From Cobetia sp. cqz5-12 (lineage in GTDB: Bacteria; Pseudomonadota; Gammaproteobacteria; Pseudomonadales; Halomonadaceae), in NCBI RefSeq assembly GCF_016495405.1, contig NZ_CP044522.1:992001-1056000 (forward strand): a DNA stretch of 64,000 bases, given 5' to 3'. The position numbers and the translations under genes are program-made. Below the pieces are notes generated by a model. It was not told the origin of the DNA and ran no database searches. It saw only the letters and a program-made list of their open reading frames with translations. Shown in pieces: positions 38,259-46,931 of this stretch (position 1 is its first letter; the number at the start of each line of letters is the position of its first letter).

Positions 38259-39294
38259 GTCGTCTCGCTAGACTGGGCGTGCCGAAGGGCAGCCGCATTG
38301 TGCGTCGGCGACGAGGAACCGTTTTCCGCTTCGTGTTGTGCTCAGCGCATGTCGTGGAATGCGTTTTTCGCATGCAGGCAAGTCCGTGGACGGGCCACAT
38401 GCGGCATGATCATGTTGAGTACTTGGAAGAGGCAGGACGTGTTGCGGGGATTGGTACTCCTCCGGCCCTGCGGTCTCTTCCCTAACACCTGGCATTTGCC
38501 GATTCATCGACGCCGGCCTTCGGCACGGATATCGAATGATTGCCCGGGCTTCATGCCCGGGCGGTCTTGTGTCGTTGGCCCATGAATGACTGGGCATCTT
38601 GCTGTCTTGCCTGCGCAGGCGGCTTTCGGGCTCCCGCGACAGCATCTCGTGGAGTCTGCAACGAAGGCTCGAAGGGCGATTGCGCTGCGGCGCGCGGCGT
38701 CATGCGTTCCGCGCCCGCTGATATCGTCACCAAGTCCTGTGAGACCTGAGCGACATCGATGTTTTGCGTCAGCTTCTGGTCTGGCCACTGGCCGCGAATG
38801 ACTGTCCTTGGGGCGGCCTTCGCTGCCTGTGATTGACAGGTGCGATGCGCGGGACAGCACGCTACCGACAGGGTAGATGACAACAGGGTGCTTGCGTGAC
38901 CTGCACGGTGCTGATGTCGGTGCGCGTTGCTTCATTGCGGGCCATCTGACCCTCTCCGCCGGCGTGAAGCACCTTGTTGAAGTGCCGGGTGCGCCGTTTT
39001 TCCGGCCGCTGTGACAGGGCTGCGGAGACGATGATCGGGCATATAGAGAAGGCCCATCTCACTGCGCTCGAATATACCAGTAAAGGTATGTACCAGCAAT
39101 TCAGCTGCCAGATCAAACGCTTCGCTACATCGCCCGAGATACGAGGCCCGGTGAGCCGCTCATGAGAGCGGCATGTGGCACGATGATTCCCCATTGGTCG
39201 CATGACACCGTAGAATGGCCGGTCTGAGTGCGCCCAGGCGCACGGCAACAAGATGAGCAGGCCGCGCGAAGGCGGGGCCGGAAAGGAGTGCGAC
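38259..39294. other. Long divergent intergenic region, rne/rluC
   Basis: About 1.04 kb without a credible gene. It contains a hairpin of two GCCCGGGC arms (38542-38549 and 38555-38562, loop TTCAT) and a candidate minus-strand promoter at 39071-39099. On the plus strand, TAGAAT at 39211-39216 could be the rluC -10, though no good -35 is seen. The short open frames in this region show no codon pattern or family similarity. It is plausibly the long autoregulatory rne leader. Confidence 0.5.
39071..39099 (-). promoter_or_regulatory. Candidate rne promoter
   Basis: Minus strand: TTGCTG (39094-39099) and TATATT (39071-39076) separated by exactly 17 bp. It lies in an AT-rich patch. Transcription would start near 39064, about 805 bases before the rne ATG, much longer than the 361-base leader known for E. 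coli. Confidence 0.5.
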
Positions 39295-40254
39295 ATGGCC
39301 GAAGGCCAATCAGTCCAGTGGATCGAGGTTGCCCCGGAATTGGCCGGGCAGCGCATCGACAACTTTCTGCGTACCCGCCTCAAGGGCGCACCCAAGGCGT
39401 TGATCTATCGCATCGTGCGCAAGGGGGAAGTGCGCGTGAACAAGAAGCGCATCAAGGTCGATTATCGCCTGCAGGCGGGCGATCTGGTACGGGTGCCGCC
39501 ACTGCGCCTCTCGCCGGAAGCCGCCGTGCAGGAAGTCAGTGACAACCTGCGCGAGGTGCTGGCGGGCTGCATCGTGCGTGAGACAGATGACTTCATGGTC
39601 ATCAACAAGCCCTCGGGGCTTGCCGTGCACGGTGGCAGTGGCGTCAAGATCGGCCTGATCGAGGCCATGCGCCAGATTCGCGCCGACCTGCCGTTCCTGG
39701 AGCTGGTGCACCGCCTGGACCGTGATACCTCCGGCTGCATTCTGCTGGCCAAGACGCGGGCTGCGCTGTTGCAGCTCAATGACGACCTCAAGGCCCACAA
39801 GATGACCAAGCTGTATCTGGCCCTGGTCGAGGGGCGCTGGGATTCACGTCGCGATTACGTCAATGCGCCGCTGGAGCGTTATGACGGTGGCAATGGTGAG
39901 CGTCGGGTGCGCGTCGATGAGGCCGGCAAGACGGCCAGTACGCGTTACGCGGTGCGTGAGGCCTATCCGAGCATGACGCTGGTCGAGGCCGAGCCGATTA
40001 CCGGGCGTACTCACCAGATCCGCGTGCACTCGGTGCATGCCGGGCATCCGTTGCTCGGCGATACCAAGTACGGCACCGAGCGCGGCAATGCCCTGGCGAA
40101 GAAGGTCGGGCTGGAGCGCCTGTTCCTGCATGCCGCCCAGCTCAGCTTCCCTGATCCGATCGACGGGCGAACCGTCACCGTGCGCGCGCCGCTGGACAAG
40201 CGGATGAAGCGCGTTCTCGCCACTGCCAGAGAGCTGGGAGCTCGTCATGACTGA
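39295..40254 (+). CDS. rluC: 23S rRNA pseudouridine(955/2504/2580) synthase
   Basis: A 319-residue pseudouridine synthase. An S4-like domain (about 15-75, with GQRIDNFLRTRLKGAPKALIYRIVRKGEVRVNKKR) precedes the catalytic domain containing HRLDRDTSGCILLAKT (catalytic Asp) and EPITGRTHQIRVH. RluC identity is based on the divergent neighbour rne and overall similarity. AAAGGAG (39282-39288) fixes ATG 39295 over an in-frame ATG 14 codons upstream. Its end overlaps the HAD gene by eight bases. Confidence 0.94.
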   Translation: MAEGQSVQWIEVAPELAGQRIDNFLRTRLKGAPKALIYRIVRKGEVRVNKKRIKVDYRLQAGDLVRVPPLRLSPEAAVQEVSDNLREVLAGCIVRETDDFMVINKPSGLAVHGGSGVKIGLIEAMRQIRADLPFLELVHRLDRDTSGCILLAKTRAALLQLNDDLKAHKMTKLYLALVEGRWDSRRDYVNAPLERYDGGNGERRVRVDEAGKTASTRYAVREAYPSMTLVEAEPITGRTHQIRVHSVHAGHPLLGDTKYGTERGNALAKKVGLERLFLHAAQLSFPDPIDGRTVTVRAPLDKRMKRVLATARELGARHD

Positions 40255-40933
40255 TCTCGTTGCAGGACTGCCGCAACCGCGCTATCGCCTGGTCATCTTC
40301 GACTGGGATGGCACCCTGATGGATTCCGAGGCGCGTATCGTCGATTGCCTGCAGGCGGCCTCACTGGCGACGGGCATGGGTGAGCTGCCTGCCCATGCGG
40401 CTCGCGACATCATCGGGCTCGGGCTGCCCGAAGCCATGGAGCGCCTGTTCCCGGGGGCGACGGCCGAGCAGTGCGAGGCGCTGGTCGCGGCCTACAAGGC
40501 GCATTTCGTGGCGGTCGATACCACGCCGCTGGACTTCTTCCCCGGTGTCGAGGCCGGCATCCAGCGTCTGCGTCGCCATCCCGAGCAGCTGCTGGCCGTC
40601 GCGACGGGCAAGAGCCGCCGCGGGCTGGACCGCATGTTCAGGGCCCATGATTGCGGTGACTGGTTCCATGCTTCGCGCACTGCGGACCTGACGCTGTCCA
40701 AGCCGCACCCCCGCATGCTCGAGGAGCTGTTGGCCGAGCTGAACGTTGAGGCGCATGAGGCGCTGATGGTCGGGGATACCGAATATGATCTGGAAATGGC
40801 GCGTGCCTTGGGCATGCACAGTGTCGGTGTCGACTACGGCGTACACAGTGTGCCGCGTCTTGAGGCCTGTGCGCCGCAGCGCATCGTCTCGCATTTCGAT
40901 GAATTGATGGAGTGGCTGTACGTGGCCAGATAA
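40247..40933 (+). CDS. HAD-superfamily hydrolase (phosphoglycolate phosphatase-like)
   Basis: A 228-residue phosphatase. HAD motif I IFDWDGTLMDSE, motif II VATGKSRRGLD, motif III lysine near LTLSKPHPRML and motif IV VGDTEYDLEMARALGM are intact, with an alpha-helical C1 cap between I and II. In Pseudomonas and E. coli relatives of this type follow rluC or related genes; substrate is unknown. Overlap of eight bases with rluC suggests coupling. Confidence 0.9.
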   Translation: MTDLVAGLPQPRYRLVIFDWDGTLMDSEARIVDCLQAASLATGMGELPAHAARDIIGLGLPEAMERLFPGATAEQCEALVAAYKAHFVAVDTTPLDFFPGVEAGIQRLRRHPEQLLAVATGKSRRGLDRMFRAHDCGDWFHASRTADLTLSKPHPRMLEELLAELNVEAHEALMVGDTEYDLEMARALGMHSVGVDYGVHSVPRLEACAPQRIVSHFDELMEWLYVAR

Positions 40934-40967
40934 CGGTCGCGATCGCCCAGCACAGGAGCAGCAATCG

Positions 40968-42056
40968 ATGAGTGACAGGCCGCAGGATCCCTGGCGTGAA
41001 GGCGCGGGTGGCAAGGACGAGAGCGAAGCGGGCTTGAGTGGGCAGGGCATGAGTGGACAGGGCGCGGCTACCGCCTCCGAGCGAGAGGTGGACTGGCAGG
41101 CGCGCGAGCGTACCGCGCAGCTCGAGATGATGGACCGCTGGGTGCAAGGCGTGGTCACCGAGCAGCGTCGTTCGCGGCGCTGGAAGCTGTTCTTCCGCTT
41201 CCTGTTCGCCTTGCTGTTCATTGCCTCGATCGCGACCTCGGTGACCCTGTTCACGCTCGGCAGCCAGCCAGCGGCGCTGCCCGGCGAGCAGCATCTGGGC
41301 GTGGTGCGCGTGAAGGGCGTGATCGAAGCGGATGGCGAAGCCAACGCCGAGCGCATCATCAAGGGGCTGCGCGCGGCCTGGGAGTCACCGGCCTCCGTGG
41401 CGGTGGTGCTCGACATCAACTCGCCCGGTGGCAGCCCGGTGCAGTCCCAGCGCGTCTATGACGAGCTGATGCGGCTGCGCGAGCGGGGCGACAAGCCGGT
41501 GATCGCGGTGATTGAAGACCTGGGCGCCAGTGGTGCCTATTACATGGCGGCCGGCGCCGGCGAGATCATCGCGGCACCCTCGAGCCTGGTGGGTTCCATC
41601 GGCGTGATCTCCTCAAGCTTCGGGCTCAAGGGGCCGATGGAGAAGCTGGATATCGAGCGTCGCGTGTTCACGGCGGGAGACAACAAGGCGTTTCTTGATC
41701 CGTTCTCGGAAATCTCGCCGGACCAGCGTGCCTTCTGGCAGAGCGTGCTGGCCACGACGCACCAGCAGTTCATCGCGGCGGTCAAGGCCGGGCGCGGTGA
41801 ACGCCTCAAGGACGATCCCGAGCTGTTCTCGGGGCTGATCTGGACCGGCGAGCAGGCCCGGGGGCTGGGGCTGGTCGATCGTACCGGCACGCTGGAAGAG
41901 CTGGCGGCTGAGCTGACGCCAGAAGCGGAGCTGCACGATTACACGCCGCGTCAGGACCCCTTCGAGCGCTTCACGCGGCGCTTCGCCGGTGTAATGGCCA
42001 GTGCGATGGGGCTCGAGACGACGGTATCGCCTGTCAGCTACCGCCTGCCCTGGTAG
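40968..42056 (+). CDS. sppA: Signal peptide peptidase SppA (S49 family)
   Basis: A 362-residue inner-membrane serine protease that degrades signal peptides. After a polar, Gly/Ser/Glu-rich ~70-residue cytoplasmic N-terminus there is one helix (about 78-102). The S49 domain shows DINSPGGSPVQSQRVYDEL and DLGASGAYYMAAGAGEIIAAPSSLVGSIGVI, the catalytic serine being in GASGAYY and the lysine later. This is the short, single-domain form, as in Pseudomonas, not the 618-residue E. coli form. AGGAG precedes ATG 40968. Confidence 0.93.
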   Translation: MSDRPQDPWREGAGGKDESEAGLSGQGMSGQGAATASEREVDWQARERTAQLEMMDRWVQGVVTEQRRSRRWKLFFRFLFALLFIASIATSVTLFTLGSQPAALPGEQHLGVVRVKGVIEADGEANAERIIKGLRAAWESPASVAVVLDINSPGGSPVQSQRVYDELMRLRERGDKPVIAVIEDLGASGAYYMAAGAGEIIAAPSSLVGSIGVISSSFGLKGPMEKLDIERRVFTAGDNKAFLDPFSEISPDQRAFWQSVLATTHQQFIAAVKAGRGERLKDDPELFSGLIWTGEQARGLGLVDRTGTLEELAAELTPEAELHDYTPRQDPFERFTRRFAGVMASAMGLETTVSPVSYRLPW

Positions 42057-42060
42057 GCGA

Positions 42061-42154
42061 GTCAGGGCCGCAGCTCTCGTCGCTCAGGGCTGCGGTATCT
42101 CTCAGGGCTACGGTGTCTCTCGGGGGCGCGGCGCCACTCAGGAGCGCGGTGCAT
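42061..42154. repeat. 18-bp tandem repeat between sppA and maf
   Basis: Imperfect 18-base units at 42083, 42101, 42119 and 42137 (for example CTCAGGGCTGCGGTATCT and CTCAGGGCTACGGTGTCT), plus a fifth diverged unit at 42061 separated by four bases. It begins five bases after the sppA stop and runs into the maf stop codon (42138). No terminator is visible between these convergent genes. Confidence 0.8.
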
Positions 42155-42737
42155 CCAGCAGAGGGTCGACGCCTGCCTCGCGCAGCAGTTCGCACAGGCG
42201 AATCAGCGGCAGGCCGATCAGGCTGTTGGGGTCACGCCCCTCGAGGCGCTCGAAGAGCGTGATGCCCAGCCCTTCCATGCGGAAGCTGCCGGCGCTGTCG
42301 AGGGGGCGCTCGCGCTCGACGTAGCGCGCGATCTCGGCGCGGCTCAGAGGGCGGAAGACGACCTCGTAGTCTTCATGACAGACCCAGTGACGCGCAGACT
42401 GGGTGTCGATCAGCGCCAGGCCGGTCACGAAGCGCACGCGACGTCCGGAAAAGCGCGCCAGCTGGCCGCATGCGGCTGACAGATCCGCCGGCTTGCCCAG
42501 TATCTCGCCCTCGAAGACGGCGACCTGATCGCTGCCGATGATCAGGTGGTGGGAATAGGCATCCGCCACGGCATTGGCCTTGCCGAGTGCCAGACGATGG
42601 ACCAGTGTCTCGGGGCTTTCTTCGCGGCGCGGCGTTTCATCGATGCTGGGGGCTGTCCAGGTGAAGGGCAGCCCGAGGCGTTCAAGCAGTTCACGACGCC
42701 AGCGTGAGCTGGACGCCAGGACCAGTGGAGTCATCAT
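42138..42737 (-). CDS. maf: Maf-family nucleotide pyrophosphatase (YceF type)
   Basis: A 199-residue house-cleaning enzyme. YceF-type Maf proteins hydrolyse m7GTP to m7GMP. N-terminal LVLASSSRWRRELLERLGLPFTWTAPSIDE, then HLIIGSDQVA with the catalytic aspartate, GKP and AGSFRMEGLGITLFERLEGRDPNSLIGLPL. The order sppA, maf, yceD, rpmF matches Pseudomonas, where maf also lies beside yceD. GGAG precedes two consecutive ATGs (42737, 42734); either may be the start. Confidence 0.93.
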   Translation of the reverse strand: MMTPLVLASSSRWRRELLERLGLPFTWTAPSIDETPRREESPETLVHRLALGKANAVADAYSHHLIIGSDQVAVFEGEILGKPADLSAACGQLARFSGRRVRFVTGLALIDTQSARHWVCHEDYEVVFRPLSRAEIARYVERERPLDSAGSFRMEGLGITLFERLEGRDPNSLIGLPLIRLCELLREAGVDPLLDAPRS

Positions 42738-42953
42738 GGCTCTCCGTCGGGGCGCGTTGCGGGCATTGGCTGGGCGGCGCGCGGCAAGTATTTGAAAAAC
42801 AAGGGCTGCAGGATGCCGTAAATCCTCTCGGCATTGAAGCGTCAGGCGCGTACAATCGCGCGCTGGACGTGTAGCCCAGTGTCAGTTGCCGCATATCGAC
42901 GTGAAAGCGTGATGGTGAGGGGGCTGGCAAAAGCAACAAGTTGCTCATGCATT

Positions 42954-42982
42954 TTGACACCGGGAGGGGGAATCCCTATTAT
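42954..42982 (+). promoter_or_regulatory. Strong sigma70 promoter of the yceD-rpmF-plsX operon
   Basis: A perfect -35 TTGACA (42954-42959), 17-bp spacer and -10 TATTAT (42977-42982). The expected start point (about 42988-42992) falls at or within four bases of the yceD ATG at 42992, leaving no room for a ribosome-binding site. Confidence 0.8.
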
Positions 42983-42991
42983 GGCGCGCCT

Positions 42992-43522
42992 ATGTTGACC
43001 ACAAGACTGCCGACCAAGGTCGAGCCCTACCGGCTGGCGTCAGCGGGTAAACGCCTTGAAGGCGTGATTCCACTGGCGAACATGCCCCGTGTTGTTGAGG
43101 CCATCGGTGCTCAGGAAGGGGACGTCAGCGTCTCCATGACCTTTGACATCGACACTCAACGTCGCAGCTTCATCGAAGGCTCCATCGCCTTCGAGGCAAG
43201 TCTGTTATGTCAGCGTTGCCTGGGACCCACCGAGCCGGAGCCGCTTTCCAGCGAGTTCCTGTTGGGGCTGGTGACCAGCGATGCACTGGCGGCGCAGCTG
43301 CCCGGTGAGTACGAGCCGGTAGTGGTGGAAAACGAACAGCTGGATCTCCTGACAGTGATCGAGGATGAAGTGCTCCTGGTCCTGCCGCAGGTGGTCTACC
43401 ACGAGGAGGCCGATTGTGCCGTCTCTCGCGACCAGCTGGCCAGCGGTGTGGAACCCGAGGCCTCGGACGCACCCGCTGTGAATCCATTCAGTGTGCTTCG
43501 CACCCTGAAGGACAAGCACTGA
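42992..43522 (+). CDS. yceD: 23S rRNA accumulation protein YceD (DUF177)
   Basis: A 176-residue protein of the YceD/DUF177 family, linked to 23S rRNA accumulation and almost always followed by rpmF. It aligns by eye with E. coli YceD over its length: LPTKVEPYRLASAGKRLEG at the front, SLLCQRCLGP and later CAV (paired cysteines), VIEDEVLLVLPQV and the conserved end NPFSVLRTLKDK. ATG 42992 aligns with the E. coli start. The promoter lies so close that the mRNA may be leaderless. An in-frame ATG 17 codons upstream lies inside the -35 region and is unlikely. Confidence 0.92.
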   Translation: MLTTRLPTKVEPYRLASAGKRLEGVIPLANMPRVVEAIGAQEGDVSVSMTFDIDTQRRSFIEGSIAFEASLLCQRCLGPTEPEPLSSEFLLGLVTSDALAAQLPGEYEPVVVENEQLDLLTVIEDEVLLVLPQVVYHEEADCAVSRDQLASGVEPEASDAPAVNPFSVLRTLKDKH

Positions 43523-43555
43523 ACTCAATTTGTCGACAAGATTGGAGTAATCCCC

Positions 43556-43726
43556 ATGGCAGTTCAGCAGAACCGCAAAACTCGTTCCAAGCGTGGCATG
43601 CGTCGTAGCCACGATGCCCTGACTGCACCGACCCTGTCCCAGGACAAGGAAACCGGTACAGTTCACCTGCGTCACCACGTCTCTGCCGACGGTTTCTACC
43701 GTGGCCGCAAAGTCGTTGATGCATAA
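43556..43726 (+). CDS. rpmF: 50S ribosomal protein L32
   Basis: A 56-residue L32: [22 protein letters not shown], then [27 protein letters not shown]. This form lacks the zinc-binding cysteines found in some bacteria. GGAG lies eight bases before the ATG. It is 33 bases after yceD and 29 before plsX. Confidence 0.97.
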   Translation: MAVQQNRKTRSKRGMRRSHDALTAPTLSQDKETGTVHLRHHVSADGFYRGRKVVDA

Positions 43727-43755
43727 GGCATTGATGCAGCGCGCGGCGTAACGCC

Positions 43756-44778
43756 GTGCGTATCGCCATCGATACGATGGGCGGGGACTTCGGTCCCCGC
43801 GCTACGTTACGGGGCACGGCCAGTGCGCTGTTGCGAGACTCGCAACTCAGCGCCATCCTGGTCGGCCCGCAGCATCTACTGGATGCCGAGTTAGACTCCC
43901 TCCCTGCTTCACTCTCCCGTGTTCGTGATCGCCTTCAGACACTCGCTGTCGACGGCATTGTCGCGTCTGATGCTCGCCCGTCCCGCGTCTTGCGCAGTCG
44001 CGAGCCCAGCAGCATGTCTCAGGCCCTGGGTCTGGTGGCGAAGGGCCAGGCGGATGCCTGTGTCAGTGCCGGCAATACCGGCGCCTTGATGGCGCTGGGC
44101 ATGCGCGAAGTGGGAAGAGTGAAAGGGGTGGAGCGACCTGCCATCTGTGCCGCGGTGCCCACGCGTGGCGTGCGAGCCTGCAGCTTGCTGGATCTCGGCG
44201 CCAACGTCGATGTCGCACCGCATCACCTGCTGGCGTTCGCCCGCATGGGCGCGATGCGCAGTCGCCTCATCGACGCGGTCGAGCGTCCGCGAGTGGGGCT
44301 GCTCAACGTGGGAGTCGAGTCGGTCAAGGGGACTGCGCAGGTGCAGGAAGCGCACGCCCTGCTGGCTGGCAGCGAGTCGGACTTCGACTACCTTGGCTTT
44401 GCCGAGGGCGGCGACCTCTTCTCCGGCAAGGTAGATGTGGTGGTCTGTGACGGCTTCGTCGGCAATATCGTGCTCAAGAGCAGTGAAGGGCTTGCGCAGA
44501 TGCTGTCGGCGCAGCTGGGGGCGACCCTGGCGGCCAGCTGGCGCACGCGCCTGATGGCCTGGCTAGCGCGTCCGGCGCTGACGCGACTCTCGCGTGAGCT
44601 GGACCCGGTGCGCTACAACGGTGCCAGCCTGCTGGGCCTGGCGAACGTGGTGGTGAAGAGCCACGGCGGCGCGGCGGCGGAAGGCTTTGCCTTTGCCGTC
44701 ACGCGGGCGGCCAGCGAGGCTCGCGAGCAATTGCCTTCGCGCCTGGCGCAGGCCCTGGAAGGCACATACTCACGCTGA
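43756..44778 (+). CDS. plsX: Phosphate acyltransferase PlsX
   Basis: A 340-residue enzyme making acyl-phosphate from acyl-ACP for phospholipid synthesis. Motifs IAIDTMGGDFGPRATLRG, DACVSAGNTGALMALG, LLDLGANVDVAPHHLLAFA and VVCDGFVGNIVLKSSEG are present. GTG 43756 is the first codon that gives the family N-terminus; no clear Shine-Dalgarno sequence precedes it, so expression may be limited or coupled to rpmF. Confidence 0.95.
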   Translation: MRIAIDTMGGDFGPRATLRGTASALLRDSQLSAILVGPQHLLDAELDSLPASLSRVRDRLQTLAVDGIVASDARPSRVLRSREPSSMSQALGLVAKGQADACVSAGNTGALMALGMREVGRVKGVERPAICAAVPTRGVRACSLLDLGANVDVAPHHLLAFARMGAMRSRLIDAVERPRVGLLNVGVESVKGTAQVQEAHALLAGSESDFDYLGFAEGGDLFSGKVDVVVCDGFVGNIVLKSSEGLAQMLSAQLGATLAASWRTRLMAWLARPALTRLSRELDPVRYNGASLLGLANVVVKSHGGAAAEGFAFAVTRAASEAREQLPSRLAQALEGTYSR

Positions 44779-45064
44779 ATGAGTAAATTGGTCTGATTTG
44801 TGCCTGTTGGGGTCGAGCTTCGGCGCACACGGTGCGACAATGCCAGCGCTTCGCGGCCGGGCGGTGAAAGCGGACGGGAATCAGGGGCAGGCAGCCCCCG
44901 CAAGAAGCCCCGCAGGGCAGCAGCATGACGTAAATGACAGGAAGCAGGCTTTCCCCTGGCAGAAGCGTGAGACACGACAGTGGTCGTCTCGCTTGCGAGC
45001 CAGCGGAAATCGGGTTTCTTGACCCGTGTCAGTCCCACCTGAACAGATGGAAATGGTGACAGCA
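44779..45064 (+). other. Intergenic region plsX/fabD with stem-loops
   Basis: The 286 bases hold two possible RNA stems: an imperfect one around AGTG at 44963-44994 (AAGC, GAGA and CGAC pairing with GTCG, TCTC and GCTT) and a small one CGGGT (45011-45015) with ACCCG (45022-45026). No promoter is convincing. Regulation of fabD at this point is possible but undemonstrated. Confidence 0.35.
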
Positions 45065-46027
45065 ATGACAGATTCCCTGGCCCTCATCTTCCCGGGACAG
45101 GGCTCCCAGCAGGTCGGTATGCTGCGGGAGCTGGCGGAGCGCTATAGCGTGGTCCGCACTACCTTCGAGGAAGCCTCTGACGCGCTGGGGCGCGATCTCT
45201 GGCACCTGACACAGGAAGGTCCGGCGGAGGAGCTCAATCGTACCGAGCTGACCCAGCCGGCGCTTCTGACCGCCAGTGTCGCCATCTGGCGCGTCTGGCA
45301 GGAGCTGGAAGGCCCGCGTCCGGCGCGTATGGCCGGTCACTCCCTGGGTGAATACAGCGCCATGGTCTGCGCTGGCGTGATCGGTTTCGCCGAGGGCGTC
45401 AAGCTGGTCAATCTGCGCGGCGAAGCCATGCAGACTGCCGTGCCGCAGGGGCAGGGCGCGATGGCGGCCATTCTCGGTCTCGAGAATGCCCAGGTCGAAG
45501 CCGCCTGTGCCAGTGCGGCACAGGGTGAAGTGGTCGCGGCAGTCAACTACAATGCGCCGGGACAGGTCGTCATCGCCGGTGGCACCGCTGCCGTCGAGCG
45601 TGCCATCGCGGCATGTCAGGAAGCGGGTGCCAAGCGCGCCATGCCGCTGCCGGTGTCGGTGCCGTCGCATTGTGATCTGATGCGTCCGGCGGCCGACAAG
45701 CTGGCCGAGGCGATGAATGCCATCGAGTTCCGTGCGCCGCGCTATACCGTCATCCAGAATGTCGATGCCAAGGCGCATGACGATGTCGAGACACTGCGTC
45801 AGCGTCTGATCGAGCAGCTTTATCAGCCGGTCCGCTGGACCGATTGCGTCAATGCCATGTTCGACAGTGGCGCGCGCAGCTTCATCGAATGCGGCCCGGG
45901 CAAGGTGTTGACCGGCCTTGGCAAGCGCATTCAGCGTCAGGCGCGTGGCCTGGCCGTGAATGATCCGGATAGCCTGGAAGCGGCGCTGGAACTTGCCCGC
46001 GAGACCGCTGCCGAACAGAATCAGTAA
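45065..46027 (+). CDS. fabD: Malonyl-CoA:ACP transacylase
   Basis: A 320-residue enzyme that transfers malonate from CoA to acyl carrier protein. N-terminal LALIFPGQGSQQVGM, the nucleophile Ser93 in GHSLGEYSAMVCAG, and the catalytic histidine region VSVPSHCDLM with the C-terminal GPGKVLTGL. ATG 45065 gives the family start MTDSLALIFPGQG; in-frame upstream starts at 45026 and 45047 would add residues with no similarity. Confidence 0.96.
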   Translation: MTDSLALIFPGQGSQQVGMLRELAERYSVVRTTFEEASDALGRDLWHLTQEGPAEELNRTELTQPALLTASVAIWRVWQELEGPRPARMAGHSLGEYSAMVCAGVIGFAEGVKLVNLRGEAMQTAVPQGQGAMAAILGLENAQVEAACASAAQGEVVAAVNYNAPGQVVIAGGTAAVERAIAACQEAGAKRAMPLPVSVPSHCDLMRPAADKLAEAMNAIEFRAPRYTVIQNVDAKAHDDVETLRQRLIEQLYQPVRWTDCVNAMFDSGARSFIECGPGKVLTGLGKRIQRQARGLAVNDPDSLEAALELARETAAEQNQ

Positions 46028-46087
46028 GCTCGTGGCTGGCCCATCTGGCCGGCCATGTGACTTGGATCAGCCAACTCAGGACTCAAG

Positions 46088-46831
46088 ATGACGAGCGAAC
46101 GCAGAATCGCACTGGTGACCGGTGCCAGTCGTGGCATCGGCCAAGCCATCTCCCGTGAACTCGGCCGTCAGGGCCGTATCGTGATCGGTACTGCCACCAG
46201 CGAGAAAGGCGCAGCGGCCATCGGCGCTGACCTCGAGGCGCACGGTATCGAAGGCGCGGGCATGCTGCTCAACGTCACCGATCAGGCCAGCGTCGACGCC
46301 GTGCTCAAGGAAGTCGGCGAGCGCTTCGGCGCCCCGACCATTCTGGTCAACAATGCCGGTATCACGCGTGACAACCTGTTGATGCGCTTGAAGGAAGACG
46401 ATTGGGACGCGGTGCTCGACACCAATCTCAAGTCGGTCTTCCGTGTCAGCAAGAGCTGCCTGCGCGGCATGACCAAGGCGCGCTTCGGCCGCATCGTCAA
46501 CATCTCGTCCGTGGTCGCGACCATGGGCAACCTCGGTCAGGTCAACTATGCTGCCGCCAAGGCAGGCATGGAAGGCTTTGCCCGCTCGCTGGCGCGCGAA
46601 GTCGCGTCACGCAATATTACCGTCAACTCAGTGGCGCCGGGCTTCATTGCCACTGACATGACTGAAGCATTGCCGGAAGCGCAGCACGAAGCGTTGCTCG
46701 GCAACATCCCGCTGGCGCGCCTTGGCCAGCCGGAAGAGATTGCTGCGGCAGTCGGCTTCCTGACCAGTGATGCAGCAGGCTACATTACCGGTGAGACGTT
46801 GCAGGTGAACGGTGGCATGAACATGCGCTGA
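46088..46831 (+). CDS. fabG: 3-oxoacyl-[ACP] reductase
   Basis: A 247-residue short-chain dehydrogenase that reduces beta-ketoacyl-ACP with NADPH. Cofactor motif TGASRGIGQAI, NNAGITRDNLLMRL, catalytic serine in NISSVVATMG, YAAAK with the Tyr/Lys pair, and the ending ITGETLQVNGGMNMR. AGGA lies upstream of the ATG. A stem-loop and a candidate promoter for acpP follow its stop. Confidence 0.97.
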   Translation: MTSERRIALVTGASRGIGQAISRELGRQGRIVIGTATSEKGAAAIGADLEAHGIEGAGMLLNVTDQASVDAVLKEVGERFGAPTILVNNAGITRDNLLMRLKEDDWDAVLDTNLKSVFRVSKSCLRGMTKARFGRIVNISSVVATMGNLGQVNYAAAKAGMEGFARSLAREVASRNITVNSVAPGFIATDMTEALPEAQHEALLGNIPLARLGQPEEIAAAVGFLTSDAAGYITGETLQVNGGMNMR

Positions 46832-46877
46832 ACCCCACGCAGGGACGTGGTTGCGTCCTTTTGGGGTGGCCTATAAA
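46832..46877 (+). promoter_or_regulatory. Stem-loop and candidate acpP promoter
   Basis: ACCCCA (46832-46837) pairs with TGGGGT (46862-46867), with inner pairs AGGGACG and CGTCCTT; it follows the fabG stop without a gap. TATAAA at 46872-46877 could be a -10 for acpP; TTGCGT (46851-46856) gives a spacer of only 15 bp, so the promoter call is weak. Confidence 0.4.
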
Positions 46878-46931
46878 CTACGCCCAGCTTTTTCGAGCTG
46901 CGGATTCCGTACCACTAGGAGTGATTGTTAA

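Noticed and set aside
38540..38749. Small open frames in the rne/rluC gap
   Set aside because: Overlapping frames in several phases with no motif, codon bias or clear start; better explained as an untranslated leader.
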